This document shows positions 1 through 12,333 of a DNA stretch of 64,000 nucleotides, in pieces. Each line of letters starts with the position of its first letter. Within the stretch, counting starts at the first letter, position 1. The notes beneath the pieces were generated by a model. It was given only the letters and a program-made list of their open reading frames with translations, was not told the DNA's origin and ran no database searches. The stretch is taken from NCBI GenBank assembly GCA_015501605.1, contig JADNRZ010000022.1, positions 682,001-746,000 on the forward strand, read 5' to 3'. The position numbers and the translations under genes are program-made. This DNA comes from Panaeolus papilionaceus (lineage: Eukaryota > Basidiomycota > Agaricomycetes > Agaricales).

Positions 1-2338
1 TGAACTGGGTCTGGAAGATGACGAACGGCCAAAAACCCTCACCTCAAAAGAGTCGTCGCCACATCCAGGTCTGCGTGAATGGGCGAGTTATTTTTGCCTT
101 TCCTCCATTTGGCCAAAGATAATGGTTGAGAGGCGAGAATGGCGGCGATTCTGGAAACACTCCATGGGAGTGTTCTACAGGGTAATACTTGCCAGAGTAC
201 AAATATACATGGCACATGGGAGGTGGAAATATTGGGGGGCCATTACCAGTCGAACTTGAGCGGAATCTGTATGATAACAACGGTTTTGAATTGGACGAGG
301 GGCGTTCAGCTTTCACAAAAGCCTATCCTTCCGTAAGCGCCTCCATACGGTTAAACGTTTAATATAAATCCACTGCATTGTGTACGCTCCCCTCGGAGAG
401 GATCTTAAAATGGTTTGCACAGAAGGTCAAGTGCGGACATGAGGTGCTCCCGAAATTCTCGTGACATATCATTTTAAAAACCATCCAGTAAAGCGTCGAT
501 ATTGGGGTATATTGTCACCTCCATATGTCTCAGAACCAGAGATGTGCAGTGCTGTGTATCCGATACGGCTAGCGAAAATGACCGTTTGTTCTGGAGACCT
601 TCGTGGGCAATCTCATGCGCTATAATCGCCATTGCTCCTAGATACCTGAAGAGCATATGACATTTTGTTCAAAACATGAAAAAGGTTCAACGATTGGACA
701 ACATATGAGCGGACAGTACATTACACGATTCTGTCGCCATTCCTTCTCACATTTAGGTCTCTTCAAGCCTGGAAAGTATGCAGCCATATCTCGAACTTAG
801 GGTCAATGATGATTGGGGTTCAAAGTCTTCATCTGGTCCGTTGCGGTGACATGTCAAGTTTTCAATGATAACAAAAGCTCCAAAAACGAAGGTACGAAGT
901 CTATTGTCAGTATTGAAATGTGATTGGGAGCAGGGTGATAGTTCATATCGAAAGTCAATCGCTGACCCTGCAAGGTTAAGGGCGACGGTGAGTAACGATG
1001 GCGGAGATCAAATAGTTTCAAGCGGAGCCAATTCTAAAAATAAAACGCGCACTCTCATATGCGTGGGCGACGCGCGCGCAAGGCCGCAGCCTGAGTGCAC
1101 TCAGCACCTACTCTCTTTCACCACCCCTGCGCTTGCATAAATATTCTCCAACACAAAACATAATGGGTGACCTTGATGATTTTAAAAGTGATATTGATCC
1201 GCCTTCCTCACTGGCAACGTCAGTGTCAGAAGTTCGATACTCACAATCCGAGTCTGCAATTTTACGCACCCATACATGCCGATAGAGCTTCTTTAAGCTA
1301 CGTAAGTATCTCGAGGTATATTACTTTTCAGTTACCTTTCTCAGTCCCAAGCTCGAAAGGACGCACCGCGAAAGGACCAAACCTGCCTTACTCAAGGTAA
1401 CAGACAAACAGCTTACTCTCTGGATCAGAATCAATATCAGATAGCATCCTCAAAGCTTTCCGTAATCAGCATAGTTATATGTGATGTCCGCTGTGCGAAA
1501 TGTCCTCAACATTTGAATCGGGAATGAGGAAATTGTAGGCACAATAGGCGCCGGTTGGATTCGAGCTCAAATTACTGAAGGACAAACTATAAATAACACC
1601 AACCTCTGTTTTGGACAAACATCGCAAACCGTGACAGACTTGAATACCGCATATGTAGCCAATAAATAAAGACACAGTTCAAGCCTGCTTACTTCGGTGA
1701 CTACATGTCCAGCCGACGCACCGTCACGCACGCCAGGTGGCCAAAGCCGTCTCCATTTCGGATGGAACCTAGAATGCTGTCAACCCGACGGGAACACGTC
1801 TTGGGATATGTCGCTGTGGGGTGCGCCTTGATGCCCCAAAACTCAAGCACCATCTCGGGTCTAGGCAACTGCAAGTACTTAGATGCGACGGCTGACGATT
1901 TTTCAACCCTGAAGCCTCGTGGCGGCTGTGGCCTTCCTGATCCTGCTATGTGTTCCGTCGAGGTACAGAAATAAGTCGGAAAAGTAACCGAGAAGTCAGT
2001 ATAGGCGATTTTGAATATCAAAAACCTGTGAAACGCGCATATTTTTACTCGTCCTCAGTCTTATTACAGCTCACACAGACGTCATGGTGGAATTTGATTT
2101 TGAATTTGAAAACGAATTTGTAGATCTCATGATTTCGGCCATGATCCGCCAAACCTGACAACATGGGGCAATGCCGAAAATGGCTGCGATATGATTGGAT
2201 CACTGCGTCATGGATGTTGTCACAATTATCTGGTTTCAAACCCTTCTTGCGGTTATTTACCATGTACATTTTTTTTGTTCTCAAGCCTGATCCATTTTAC
2301 GACAGGAGCCGTGTACTTATAACACCAACTTTAGCGGA
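1..2338. other. Left edge, no recognised gene
   Basis: No protein family could be recognised on either strand. The most gene-like spot is at 1133-1163, where a pyrimidine-rich tract and an AT-rich TATA-like element precede an ATG at 1163. That frame stays open for only 40 codons. A neighbouring frame continues to a good donor (after 1300) and an acceptor before 1331, so a small gene broken by a frameshift is possible but unproven. The open frames at 1701-2021 on minus and 1705-1974 on plus overlap each other and show no known motif. Confidence 0.3.
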
Positions 2339-3304
2339 ATGCAGGCCCTCCGTCGCCTTCAGGCATCACTTAAAACCATTTGGCCGGTGCATGAGCCAAG
2401 GACTCTGCATCCCCCTCTTGAGGAAGGACCACCAACCCCAACAAATACCTTGGAGGAGCACCACCCCACTACCTCAAATAAAAAAAGGCGCCGTTTGACG
2501 CATACAGTTCCTACAAGCAGCGTATTCAACCATACCCTGGGGCGACAAACATCCACTAGACCGAGGAAAATGACATCTACATCAAGCAGGACCTCAGCGC
2601 AGGATGAGGAGCGACAGACCATCACTACATCTAGCCCCACCAACACGACACCACAGCGGTCAGAAAGCCCTTGGCAAGACGTTACTCTCCTCCCAAAAAC
2701 TACCCATGCGAAGGCGCCTTCATTGCAGGACACAGGGACACCTGATAAGGTGGAAAAGGGAGGAGTAGTGTCAGCTACCCCAGCTAAAGCGCCAAGGTCT
2801 GTGCGGTCGAGGAAAGCGAAGGGAATGCTCGCACATTTACGAAAACATGGTACTTCAATGGTGCTGAAGAATACCGGGAGTGTTGCTCGTGATCATCTTG
2901 CGTCTGAACGGACTTTCCTGTCCTACGTGCGTACGAGCTTAGCACTAGCTAGCATGGGAGTCGCTCTGGTTCAGCTATTTACCATAGCCGAGCTTACATC
3001 AAGAGGGTCAGCTATCACTGCAGACACTCGGCGTGTGCAGCAATTTGCAAGACCGCTAGGTATCACCACCGTCGCCTTTTCTCTTATCGTCTTGATGGTT
3101 GGTACGTATTACAAAACGTGATAACGCTAACTTGCAAGCTCAAAATATGATGAAACAGGTGTTTATCGCTACTTTGTTATCCAGTTTGCACTACCTCAAG
3201 GGAACTTCCCAATTGCCCGCGTGTCTGTTGCGTTTACGTCTTTCGTTTTTACGTCCATCGTTGTCGTGATATTTGGAGCACTGCTTTCCACACGTGCAAC
3301 ATGA
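2339..3304 (+). CDS. DUF202-domain membrane protein
   Basis: Two exons, 2339-3101 and 3159-3304, joined across a 57-base GT-AG intron (3102-3158) with a CTAAC-type branch site. The first about 170 residues are rich in Ser, Thr, Pro and charged residues and look disordered. The C-terminal part carries the DUF202 (YidH-type) pattern: an amphipathic lead with SERTFLSYVRTSLAL, a first membrane segment, a loop ending near FARPLG, a second membrane segment spanning the intron, and a third after a short loop with NFPIARVS. Fungal members include small vacuolar proteins related to the transmembrane part of VTC proteins. The biochemical role of this domain is not established, so only membrane location is inferred. 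The start is the first ATG of the open frame and could lie elsewhere in the disordered part. Confidence 0.8.
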
Positions 3305-3705
3305 AAAAGCCTACGTACACACTATCTGACACCCTACGAAAATTCACAATAACCGGCTGTGCATGCATGGACGTAATTTGGTTGGCGTGCGCTTATCTGT
3401 ATTGTGTTTCTTCTTCTGCAGTTGCAGTAGAAATGTATTGATATTAGGTGTATTTCAAAAAATATTCACATCGCTTCAGATAAAAGCCCCCTGCCTGAAC
3501 CCTGGAACATGGGCATTCTCCCGCTTTATGACCCAACGAAACTCAGTTCCCGAAACCCCTGTTCACAAGGGAGATAAAGTCCCGGTCCGGCGGGCCGGCG
3601 AGTCCTTGTCCCATGAGCCAATCAGAAAGCATGAAGATTTTCCCACACCTGTGCAAATGACTGCAGACCAAATTTTGAAAGTGGTGAACTTTGCACCCAT
3701 AAAGG
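3305..3705. other. Intergenic, upstream of the NOL11-like gene
   Basis: Short spacer between two plus-strand genes. A frame is open through 3363-3881, but it runs into the first exon of the next gene in a different frame and shows no known motif. It probably holds the promoter and 5' leader of the downstream gene. No clear TATA box was seen. Confidence 0.4.
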
Positions 3706-6337
3706 ATGGCAAGTTCATCTATATCCGAATCTTTCCTCCTTGCAACCTACAGCTCATCGTCGCGAGGAAAGCAACCACAAACTTCAAGCCCTGTCTATGC
3801 TTCAACCTCCCAAAAATCAAAAAATGGAACGGACTCGTATGTAACCATTGCGAAGAGATCAGATGGTGTTCATGTCCTTGATGTCAGATTTTAAATTCAA
3901 TGGGTCGGAATGGCATTTTAACGGGTGTTTATAGGTATCAAAACTCCAGCCTGTAATTTCGCATTCTCTGGGCCCGTCTAGCATGTTTGCATGTGCCCCA
4001 TTAACTCTGAGGGCTTCATCAAGTGACAAGTTTTACACTTATGCCGTTAGACTGGAGTCAACGTCTTCAACTAACTCGGGAAGAAGGATATCTGTATGGG
4101 AAGATGACCTTTCGAATCCTTCGGCGGAAGAGAACATGAGGACATCTGAACCAGTGGTGAGTGTTGTAGCATCTTCTACAGAAATGTAATTAAGCGACAC
4201 CCAAGGTCGCAGAGAAGGACCGAATACACTCGATCTGCCGTGCAGAAGGACTGGGGATAATTGCTGTGTCGACTTCGGGGAAGCTGTCGCTGGTAGATGC
4301 CCAGTCATTGGCTGTGCAGCCTCTGAACCTTTCTTCAAGTCTCTCCGAGGCAGACGAAGTGCTGTATGTTTCATCGCCGAAAGCTAAGGAGGGTACGGTG
4401 ACACTTGCCCTGCTTTTATCAAAAGCAAAAACCACACATTTGAGAACATTGTCCATTGACAACGCTCGTACTGCTACGGTCGTGTACGAAAGTGATGTCC
4501 CAGTCAGCCCATCGGTATGTAATCATATATTGCGCCTCAACCTGCCTCTCTAACTGCTCGTAGCGGATAGCAGGAATCACGTACAGTAACTCTGAACAAT
4601 TTAGTATCATCGGTAGGTGTGTCAAAACACCTTGTGATACCTTGTCTAATTTTAAACAGAGGTGGATGGGACATGGCATACTTATAAAACACCTGTTGGC
4701 CAAGAAACGTCTCTCTCACCGCTGACGCGACCTTTACACCTTGCTGGCTTCAATTTGACTGGAACAAAACCATCACTAACAATTCTTTCCATTTCGTCCT
4801 CCCACATACTTCTCGCTGGCCTCTCTGCTGACTCTTCCGAAATTATTCTTCAAATATGGGACCTTCAATTCTCTGTGATCCTTGCAAGCTCTTCCCTCTC
4901 CCTCCCTTCCGCCCTCACATCTGCTCCCCCTCAACTCCAACTTGTCCCCGGGCGGCCAGTCCTAAATTCCGCTCAGACCCAGATCGATGGACAGGCTATT
5001 CTCCTCATCTCCTCATCAAAAGAAACATCCTCCAAAAGTACCTCGTTGTTGTATGTCACGCCTTACGGTGTACCTGCATCATCTACCATTGCAGCTGCCA
5101 TGGGACGGGGAGTGCAAACCAAGAAGTGGCTGCGCGAAGAGAAAAGGTCCCAGGACCCGGCTCACTCAAATCTATTGAGTGCTGTCAAGACGGCTGTTCA
5201 AGGCGGAAGGGCACAGGCTGCTTCTGCTGCCTTCTCTAAGTGGTCTCAGGCTGACGAGGTATTGCCCGTTCATTATTTTAGTTTTTGTCAATTGTTAATC
5301 AATCCCTTTGAAACCAGAAAACACCCAGCCTGGACTACAACTTCGTCAAAGAATTACTGGAGATCGTTCTTCTCCTTCCTAGTAATTCACAGGCATATGC
5401 AGGTGACATCGTTCAGTATTTGCTGGAGAAGAAGGTGGTTTGTAGTGCCATGATCCCTACTCCCCACACTTTACTTGGATTATTGAGGTCACGATCAGAC
5501 TGGGTGCGTAATTCTTTGCGTATATCCGTCACTCGTTCTGATTTCTATATAGAAATCAATTGAGATGGCGTTCCAGAACGTCAACGACCTATCCGAGAAT
5601 GAAATTATAGAGACACTGCAGGCCGTTGTATCCCACCACTCACCATCGAACTCTAATGACGAGGACACCATGCAGGTTGACTCGGTCTTGCCAGGAAGCT
5701 CTGTACCTCCACTAGTCACCTTCCTCAATATCCTCATTCATTATCCCACCTCCCGCGTGCAGCTTACACAGATGGTCAAAAAGTATCTGAAAGAGGCTGC
5801 AGACCTTACCAATATTCTGAAGGTCTTGGATGGATGGTTCGTCCGCTGGTCTAAGATGAATGTAAAGCTGCTGGCTACGAAGAAGGAGCTCAAGAAAAAT
5901 GAGCAAGGAGTTTGGGTGGTTGTAGGTAGAAAAGGAGACAAGCACAAGAAGATGTATGATATGCCTTCTTTGGAAAAGGTGTGTCTGAAGTGAATATGTG
6001 GACAACGCTCTGAAATATTTTGCATTCGCAGATCATCGAGTTCACGCAGATCATTTTGGACTCGTCGTTCCTCACTCTCCTTCAGCACCCGCCCGCTTAC
6101 AAAACACTTCGTAGCATCCAAGCGCACCTAGATCCAGAGATTCGTTTCACGAGCGTGGTAGAAGGAATCAGGGGCGCCCTCGAGCCGTTCCTCCATGCAC
6201 AACAAAAGACCCTCAAGGAGGCTCTTATTCCAGAGGATGTCAAGGAAAAAGAACGCCAGAAGGGAGACTGGAGACAGCGGAGGAAACAACTGAACGCCAA
6301 TATTGGACCTTATACGCTGGAAGAGATCTTGTTGTAA
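3706..6337 (+). CDS. Probable NOL11/Utp8-type nucleolar protein of the small-subunit processome
   Basis: Multi-exon gene. I could join exons in frame across introns at 3883-3934, 4157-4205, 4515-4563 and near 4612-4659, 5258-5318, 5502-5550 and 5980-6030, giving a protein of roughly 700-750 residues. The N-terminal two thirds look like a degenerate beta-propeller: repeated short strands with motifs such as YVTIAKRSDGVHVLD, RISVWEDD and IILQIWDL. The C-terminal third is helical and ends in a basic stretch (KERQKGDWRQRRKQ). Length, the propeller-plus-helical layout and the AAAMGRG-type linker match NOL11 of animals and yeast Utp8, t-UTP proteins needed for rRNA transcription and early 18S pre-rRNA processing. 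This assignment is by architecture, not by a diagnostic motif. It could be another propeller/helical trafficking or nucleolar protein. Confidence 0.6.
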
Positions 6338-6720
6338 CTTCGACCGCTGACAAAGATATTGTTGGTTTTCTTCCCTTCAATTCTCTCAGTTCGTGTACAT
6401 GACTGGGCAAGGGCGTGTCAACAAATCGAGCCTTTGGAGGCTCGGTAAAGCTTGGGTTATTGCAAAGGAGGTACAGAGTGCGATGTAAGTAGATGGTACC
6501 AACAACTACTACATTGAGGCGTGCAAGTGTGATGATAACTGTTTGTACTACAGAAATCCGACAGGTATGTACTACAAGAGGTGCGAGTGTTCTTAATGTC
6601 CGTGAATTGAAATAGTCCGTGTTACTATTAATAGTCCGTCATAAAGTTCATGAAAATCATCAAATTCTGTAGAGATCCCTGCGATTAAAACTTGAACTTC
6701 GGAACAAAGGCGAATCACTC
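6338..6720. other. Convergent intergenic spacer
   Basis: The plus-strand NOL11-like gene ends on the left and the minus-strand cerato-platanin gene ends on the right, so this holds two 3' ends. No further gene or structured element was seen. Confidence 0.5.
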
Positions 6721-7161
6721 TTACCAGTTCTTCAGACCGCAGTTCGAAGGGGCGACCTGAGCAGCCGTAACGGTAACACGACCGAGTTGAGCGGCGTTCC
6801 CTCCTGTGAGCTCGTTCATCGCAGCAAGACTGATGTTGTAATCTGGGGCATCGCTGTGGTCGACAGCGAGAATGTTGACGGTCTTCTTTACACCCTTGCT
6901 GTTGGTGTAGGTGAGGGCCCAGCAGGTTCCGCAAGCGGGGGAATTCCAGCTTGCGACGGCAGGGACACCTCCGATGTTAGGGAATTTGGGCAGAGCGCCG
7001 AAAGTGGGGAAGCGGGAAAGGAGACCGTTCTCGCCGTCAGAGCAGGCGACGCTAGAGAGAGATGTGGAGGATTTGTCGTAGGCCGTGTCATATGAGACAG
7101 TGATGGCTTGCGCAAGAGCGGGGACGAGAGAGAGGAGAGCGGCGGCGGCGAAGAACTTCAT
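6721..7161 (-). CDS. Cerato-platanin family secreted protein, copy 1
   Basis: Intronless frame of 146 residues. An N-terminal signal peptide (MKFFAAAALLSLVPALAQA) is followed by the start of the mature domain, ITVSYDTAYD. The hallmarks of the family are present: VACSDGENG, the central SPACGTCWALTY, AVDHSDAPDYNISLAAMNEL, and a C-terminal NCGLKNW. Together they supply the four cysteines of the two conserved disulphides. Cerato-platanins are small secreted double-psi beta-barrel proteins that bind chitin oligomers, self-assemble at surfaces and loosen polysaccharides. In plant pathogens they can act as elicitors; in saprotrophs they act in hyphal growth and fruiting. A TATA-like element lies about 105 bases upstream of the ATG (7266-7273 on the complement). 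A paralogue follows about 1 kb away in the same orientation. Confidence 0.95.
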   Translation of the reverse strand: MKFFAAAALLSLVPALAQAITVSYDTAYDKSSTSLSSVACSDGENGLLSRFPTFGALPKFPNIGGVPAVASWNSPACGTCWALTYTNSKGVKKTVNILAVDHSDAPDYNISLAAMNELTGGNAAQLGRVTVTAAQVAPSNCGLKNW

Positions 7162-7265
7162 GATGAACGTTTTGTAGGAGGTTTGAAGGGGGTTTTGAAG
7201 AAAGGAAAGGTTGGAAGGCTGATTCGAGAGAGGATCGATGGTGCATTGGGGTATGCGTCGACGTG

Positions 7266-7273
7266 CTTATATA
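7266..7273 (-). promoter_or_regulatory. TATA-like element of cerato-platanin copy 1
   Basis: The complement reads TATATAAG about 105 bases upstream of the ATG at 7161, a usual distance for a strongly expressed secreted-protein gene in a filamentous fungus. Confidence 0.5.
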
Positions 7274-8200
7274 CCTTCGAAGGGGCTGATCGAGCTGAGG
7301 CTAGCTCCGCGCCGGGTAAAGAGATGTAACACCACTCGTAAGAGGCGATGCATGTGGTTCATTGCTCGAACGTTAAGTTATTCATGCGAAGAAGACGACA
7401 CGGGAACACAGAAGAACATCCGAGACTGTCTTGCGGGTCTAATTTAGATGGCAATGATGCCTCGAACAGCGGAAAACGTGCGGGTCCCGTCGAATCGAAG
7501 CGTTTCATGACAAGAATAAATTGTGGAATGCAGCAAACGGCTATCCCATGACCGCCTCGGAGCGACACCGTTCTAGAAATATGGGCCCAATGATCCCTAT
7601 CTACCTATGCATGACGCGGGACCTTTTCGGGTTTAGTTGTAGATCGCTTGGTTGGAGTTATCATGTACAGACACAGATCCTTCATGGCTCCAGCAGCGAT
7701 CTCATCTTGTGTATTACTAGCAGACGCCAACACTTATGGGGCAATTAGGCTTCAAGCTTCAATGACGCTGGCTGCGGCCATGCATACTACATAGTACAGT
7801 TATGGTACAGTCTCTCCACACCAATGAGTTTGACTTCAACCTCAGGAGCTGGGCAACAAGGTAATAAATCATGTGATGGTTTTTCGGTGTTTCGAGAGTT
7901 TTCTACGATTCTCACAAATTTCACGCTCAACCGCGTCTTCTAGAAGCATTTTCCCGCGAAAGGCGTCGAGAGACAAGCGGAGGAGGAGAGAAGGATAAGG
8001 ATCAGGGAGCAGAAGTCCCTTTCAAACAACTATGATTCGAAAGTCCGAGATAATACAAATTATACATAAGTGTCCAAGAATTTCGAAGCAGTTAAATGTC
8101 CGATGTGATACAGAGGTAATGTCCATGGTCAAAGATGACATCACTATATTATAAATACGTCAAAAGGAATGCGAATGCTGAGAGAATAGGACGACGCACA
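7274..8200. other. Spacer between the two cerato-platanin genes
   Basis: Contains the upstream region of copy 1 and the 3' region of copy 2. Short open frames here have no family motif, and no remnant of a third cerato-platanin was seen. Confidence 0.45.
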
Positions 8201-8638
8201 TTAGTTTTTGAATCCACAAGCCGTGGCGGGAAGCTGGGCTGCAGTAACAGTGACCCGTCCAAGGTTGACCGCCTGGTTGTTCGTCAATGTGTTCATGGCC
8301 GCAAGAGCGATATTATAATCGGGCGTAGCGCTGTGGTCGACAGCGGTTATAGCAACAGACTTAGAAACACCTTGCGCATTGGTGTATGTAAGGTTCCAGC
8401 AAGTGCCGCAGGCAGGGGAATTCCAGCCTGTAACAGCTGGAGCACCGCCGATGTTCGGGAAGTTTGGAATGTCCCCAAACGTCTTGAAACCGCGGGTAAT
8501 AAGGCCGTTAGCGCCATCGGAACAAGCGACGGTGGTAAGCGATTGAGACTTCTTGTCGTAGGTTGGGTCGTAAGACGTCGTGATGGCGCAAACGACTGCG
8601 GGCATGACAAAGGCGGAGAGAATGGCGGTGAATTTCAT
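8201..8638 (-). CDS. Cerato-platanin family secreted protein, copy 2
   Basis: Intronless frame of 145 residues with a signal peptide (MKFTAILSAFVMPAVVCA) and a mature start at ITTSYDPTYD. It keeps VACSDGANG, SPACGTCWNLTY, AVDHSATPDYNIALAAMN and a final ACGFKN, so all four conserved cysteines are present. It is clearly a tandem paralogue of the gene at 6721-7161: most of the core is the same, and differences cluster in the signal peptide and the loop after the first cysteine. The C-terminal tryptophan of copy 1 is missing. Function is as for the family: a secreted double-psi barrel protein acting at the cell wall or surface. A TATA-like element lies at 8727-8734 on the complement, about 90 bases upstream. 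Confidence 0.95.
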   Translation of the reverse strand: MKFTAILSAFVMPAVVCAITTSYDPTYDKKSQSLTTVACSDGANGLITRGFKTFGDIPNFPNIGGAPAVTGWNSPACGTCWNLTYTNAQGVSKSVAITAVDHSATPDYNIALAAMNTLTNNQAVNLGRVTVTAAQLPATACGFKN

Positions 8639-8726
8639 GTTGGAGTTTGTTGGTGTAAAGAGTGATTGATGGTTTCTTCGACGCTCGAAAGCTTGAAGTT
8701 GAGTTCACTAGACAAAAAGTTGTCCT

Positions 8727-8734
8727 TTTTATAT
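8727..8734 (-). promoter_or_regulatory. TATA-like element of cerato-platanin copy 2
   Basis: The complement reads ATATAAAA about 90 bases upstream of the ATG at 8638, at nearly the same spacing as in copy 1. Confidence 0.5.
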
Positions 8735-9372
8735 GTGAGTTAGACTCCAGAATCCAAATGCAGCCTCGCAAGCCATTGAGAGACTACCGGAACATATCCT
8801 CTCCAAAGCTGTCATCGAACAGGATAGACTGCAGGTTCATAGTAGCCGCAGAATTGATAATAATAACTGATTATTAACATTGAAAACGCCTGGCTAAGAA
8901 CGCTTTAGACCCAGAGCATTGCCGACGAATGAATTACCGCAGAATTGACAAGATGGAAGCCAGGAAAAAGGGGCTTGTTTCATGAGCTATCGAAGCCCAT
9001 TCGAGAAACTCAGCCTGTCCCATGACTTTCGGTGATGTTAAAGATCTGGAAGCAACTTTGTAAAACATCGGTGAAGTAAACATGGCAGGTTTTCGGTCAG
9101 ACTGCAAAGATTTATTATAAGCCAAATGGTGCCACTTTCAAGCAAGCTTATTCTTGGAACCAGCACATATACAGAGAGGGCCGTCAGAGGAAAAAGGGCG
9201 GATCGGCAACTTGAAGATGTGGACATGAGAATTCGCTATCAAGGGAGTTCTCACGGAGAGGGTCGCGATTGCAGTGCTTTTGTTTGGCTACACATAATGT
9301 ATACAAACAAATGGTCGTCATTGAACACGACTGTTGGACTGACTGTGCACAACATTCACGACCACTACGACC
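8735..9372. other. Divergent promoter region
   Basis: Lies between the minus-strand cerato-platanin copy 2 and the plus-strand FG-GAP gene, which are transcribed away from each other. No open frame with recognisable content was found. Confidence 0.4.
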
Positions 9373-12080
9373 ATGTATCTACGACGTCCAGGACGACGGC
9401 GATTATTTTCGGCCTTGTTTGCAGTACTGAGCTCACTTCTCCTGGTTCCATCATGCTTGGCTATTTGGCCATTTCCTCCAAAGCGATTCAGAGGAAACTC
9501 CTTAATTGATGCTGGTTTAATGGGATTGGCAGGAGATGGCAGAATAATTGCTTTTGGAGACTTCAACGCTGATCAACTGTGCGTGTATCTACTGAAAGCT
9601 TGTAAAATGTTCATAATATCTTATCTTCTGTCAAAAGACTGGACGTGTTGGTGCTAGGCTCTGACCAACAAACCCTTACTGTCTATTACTGGAAACATGG
9701 TGAATATGATCTTGGGCACGACGCATATACAGGTTCACTGACGACAACGTAAAGATACATTTTCATTTGCCGCTTCTGAGCCATTCAAACATCCTCAACT
9801 CGTTTACAATGTTGTTCCCGGTGACTTTACACATTCAGGAAAGCTGGATCTCCTGGTCATGAGCCAGAGCCGTACCCCCAACCAGCTCGACCTTACCCTA
9901 TACCCTGCACTCGTCGGGGATGGGTTTGGTATGTCATTGATATTATCTACTGCGCCCCTTCATTGACCTTGTGAATAGATGTTGATCATCCCATAAAGAT
10001 TCAATCATCCCTTCTGCCTCAACCTATACCCATTGACGTCGACGGTGATATGAAAATCGACTTATTAGGTCTAACGCCGACTTCCAGTGGCACCGACTCA
10101 GTACTTCAAATCTGGAATAATGTTTGGAATGCGTCAGCCGACACATCTACATTGTTTCATATGTAATTCCGCCTGTTCGTTCTCATGAAATTGTCTGACA
10201 GAAATCTCATAGGGAAGACGCACCATTCAAAGGCAAACAGTGCACACCTGCGAATCCCCACAGCAATGGCGTCATTGACCTGGACGGAGATTGCTTGGCT
10301 GGTGCGCTAGATTTTGCTCATAACCAATGACGCGTTCTTATGTGAATTTACAGATGTATTCCTTGTGTGCGACGATGGAAGAGGAGAGAAGAGCTATCAG
10401 ATCTGGATAAACAACAAGAGCAATGGCTTCTCCCTTTCCCAAGAGGGTCCTCTTCCTGCTGGTACTCAATCTATATCATTTGGTGACATGGGTAAGGAGC
10501 TCGTTTTCCAATAGTAATACGCATCACTCATCAGGTTTTCGTCCGCTCAGACCGCGATGGAACTATCGATCTGGTTTTCCCCACATGCTCCAGTGTTTCT
10601 TCGTCAAACGGTGCCGGGAAAGACTGCTACATCAACATTGTTTACAATCAACAACTTCCGTTATGTAGCTCTGCAACCGATTCCGGTTTGAAGAACGGTG
10701 TGAGGGTTTGCAGGCCACCTGAGCAGCTCTGCACCGCCGACACTAATTTCGAGTTTAACTTTGATGCCAGTCCAAGCAACAAGGTTGGTCCTTGCTTTGT
10801 GACTTTCCTCTTATCCTAAACTGACCATCCTCCCTAGGGCTGCGTCAAATTCCCAATAACGGACCTCTTCCCATCGCCAGCATCATTGTTGGTTGAAGAT
10901 AGGTCTTTCAACCCACCTCTCCCTATATCATTAAAATTGGGCGATGCCAACCTGGATGGATTCCCGGACATGTTGTTAATAACCTCCGCGGCCAACAACC
11001 AAGTCCCTCATCTCGTCTTCTCAGTCCCATGCGCTGTTGGAATAGCAGGTTGCAATGCAGACGGATCTGGAAGGAGAGGTTGGAAGGTTGCTGCGCAAGG
11101 AGTTAACGCCCTGGACTCGATTGCAGACGCTCGCTCAGTGTCTTTCCTTGACATGGACGAAGACGTGAGTAGTTAATCTGCTGACGTGTTTCCTTGCTGA
11201 ACTCACACCTCGGGTTAATCTTTAGGGGACCCTGGATATTCTTGTTCAAAGAACTGGGGCCGCCGGGCAGGGACATTACCTCTTCGTCCAGAATAACTTC
11301 TATTATGACGCATTTTTCTTGAAAGCTATTGGTTAGTCGCTTACAACAATTCAGCTGCGCAGTCGTGCTCATTTTCATTTCCCCTCTAGTTTTGAATGGA
11401 GCTTGCGATAACGCGTGGTGCTATGCTCCCAATGGGACTACAAAGTATCATGTATGTTTTCAGACTTGTTTACTATCACCCCACACTGATTTATTCCGGT
11501 TTGCTTTATAGCCTTTCGGGGTGAGCTATTCTGGTGCAACCTATAAATACACCGTTCTCGACACATCTGGACATCGCTCTGCTGCACAAGGTCCGTTATC
11601 TTAAGTCACTATCACTTGTGCTATACTTATGAGTCTTTCATTCGATCCAGTCGGCCAGCTTCCTCAAACGGCATACCAGTCACTCGGGACGCCTTACTCT
11701 TTCTTCGGCCTGGGTCGCACAAACAATTACATCGAGAACCTCTTTGTCGGAACGACGCTGCATTCTGATCAGCACTTCATTGACATGGAGGGCGTCATCC
11801 CGAATTCCAAAGTGGTTATCCTTCCCTCTGCAAAGGAGGGCGAGATCTGGAAACGGGAGTTGTTTTTGAGGCCTGGGGAGTGGATTCCGTGGGTGACCGT
11901 CACTGTGGTTATCACGATGCTGCTTCTTGCCATTATCGTGTTTGTGCTACAGCTGAACGAGAAGGTTCGTTATGTTCGATTTCTATGCCGACGATTTACT
12001 AAAGTATTGTCTTTTTATAGCGAGAAGACGAGTTGGAGAGACGTAAAATATCACATCATATCAACTTTGACGCACTATAA
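9373..12080 (+). CDS. LINKIN/ITFG1-type FG-GAP repeat membrane protein (T-cell immunomodulatory protein homologue)
   Basis: Multi-exon gene. The first exon encodes a signal-anchor (ALFAVLSSLLLVPSCLA) followed by FGDFNADQLLDVLVLGSD across the first intron, a typical FG-GAP/integrin-alpha calcium-loop repeat. Further repeats follow: VVPGDFTHSGKLDLLVMS, PIDVDGDMKIDLLG, LGDANLDGFPDMLLI and FLDMDEDGTLDILVQ. Near the C-terminus EWIPWVTVTVVITMLLLAI makes a transmembrane helix, followed by a short basic tail completed by a last small exon (QLNEK joined to REDELERRK) that stops at 12080. This is the architecture of animal LINKIN/ITFG1, a cell-surface protein with an extracellular propeller. In fungi the role is not characterised; a secretory or cell-surface location is inferred. 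Several middle exons were followed by frame only, so internal junctions may be off. Confidence 0.85.
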
Positions 12081-12333
12081 GCCATTGCTACACTTTCTTG
12101 TTGACCACACTAGGACCCTTCGTTCATTCGCGTATATTAATGTTATTATACAGTATGCTTCATGTATTTTATTTGTTTCCGGTACAATTTGAGATATTTG
12201 GATGAGAAGAGCATTTGTTACAATAGTGTATAGTCTTTGGATGATACTATCATGTTAGTCCTTGTAATCTACAATAATGTCCAGAAGTGAGAGAAACCGA
12301 AGCAATGTGCCTGAAAGAAGAGAAAGCTGAACC

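Noticed and set aside
1701..2021. Overlapping frames on both strands near the left edge
   Set aside because: The two frames oppose each other, neither shows a motif, and coding strand cannot be decided.
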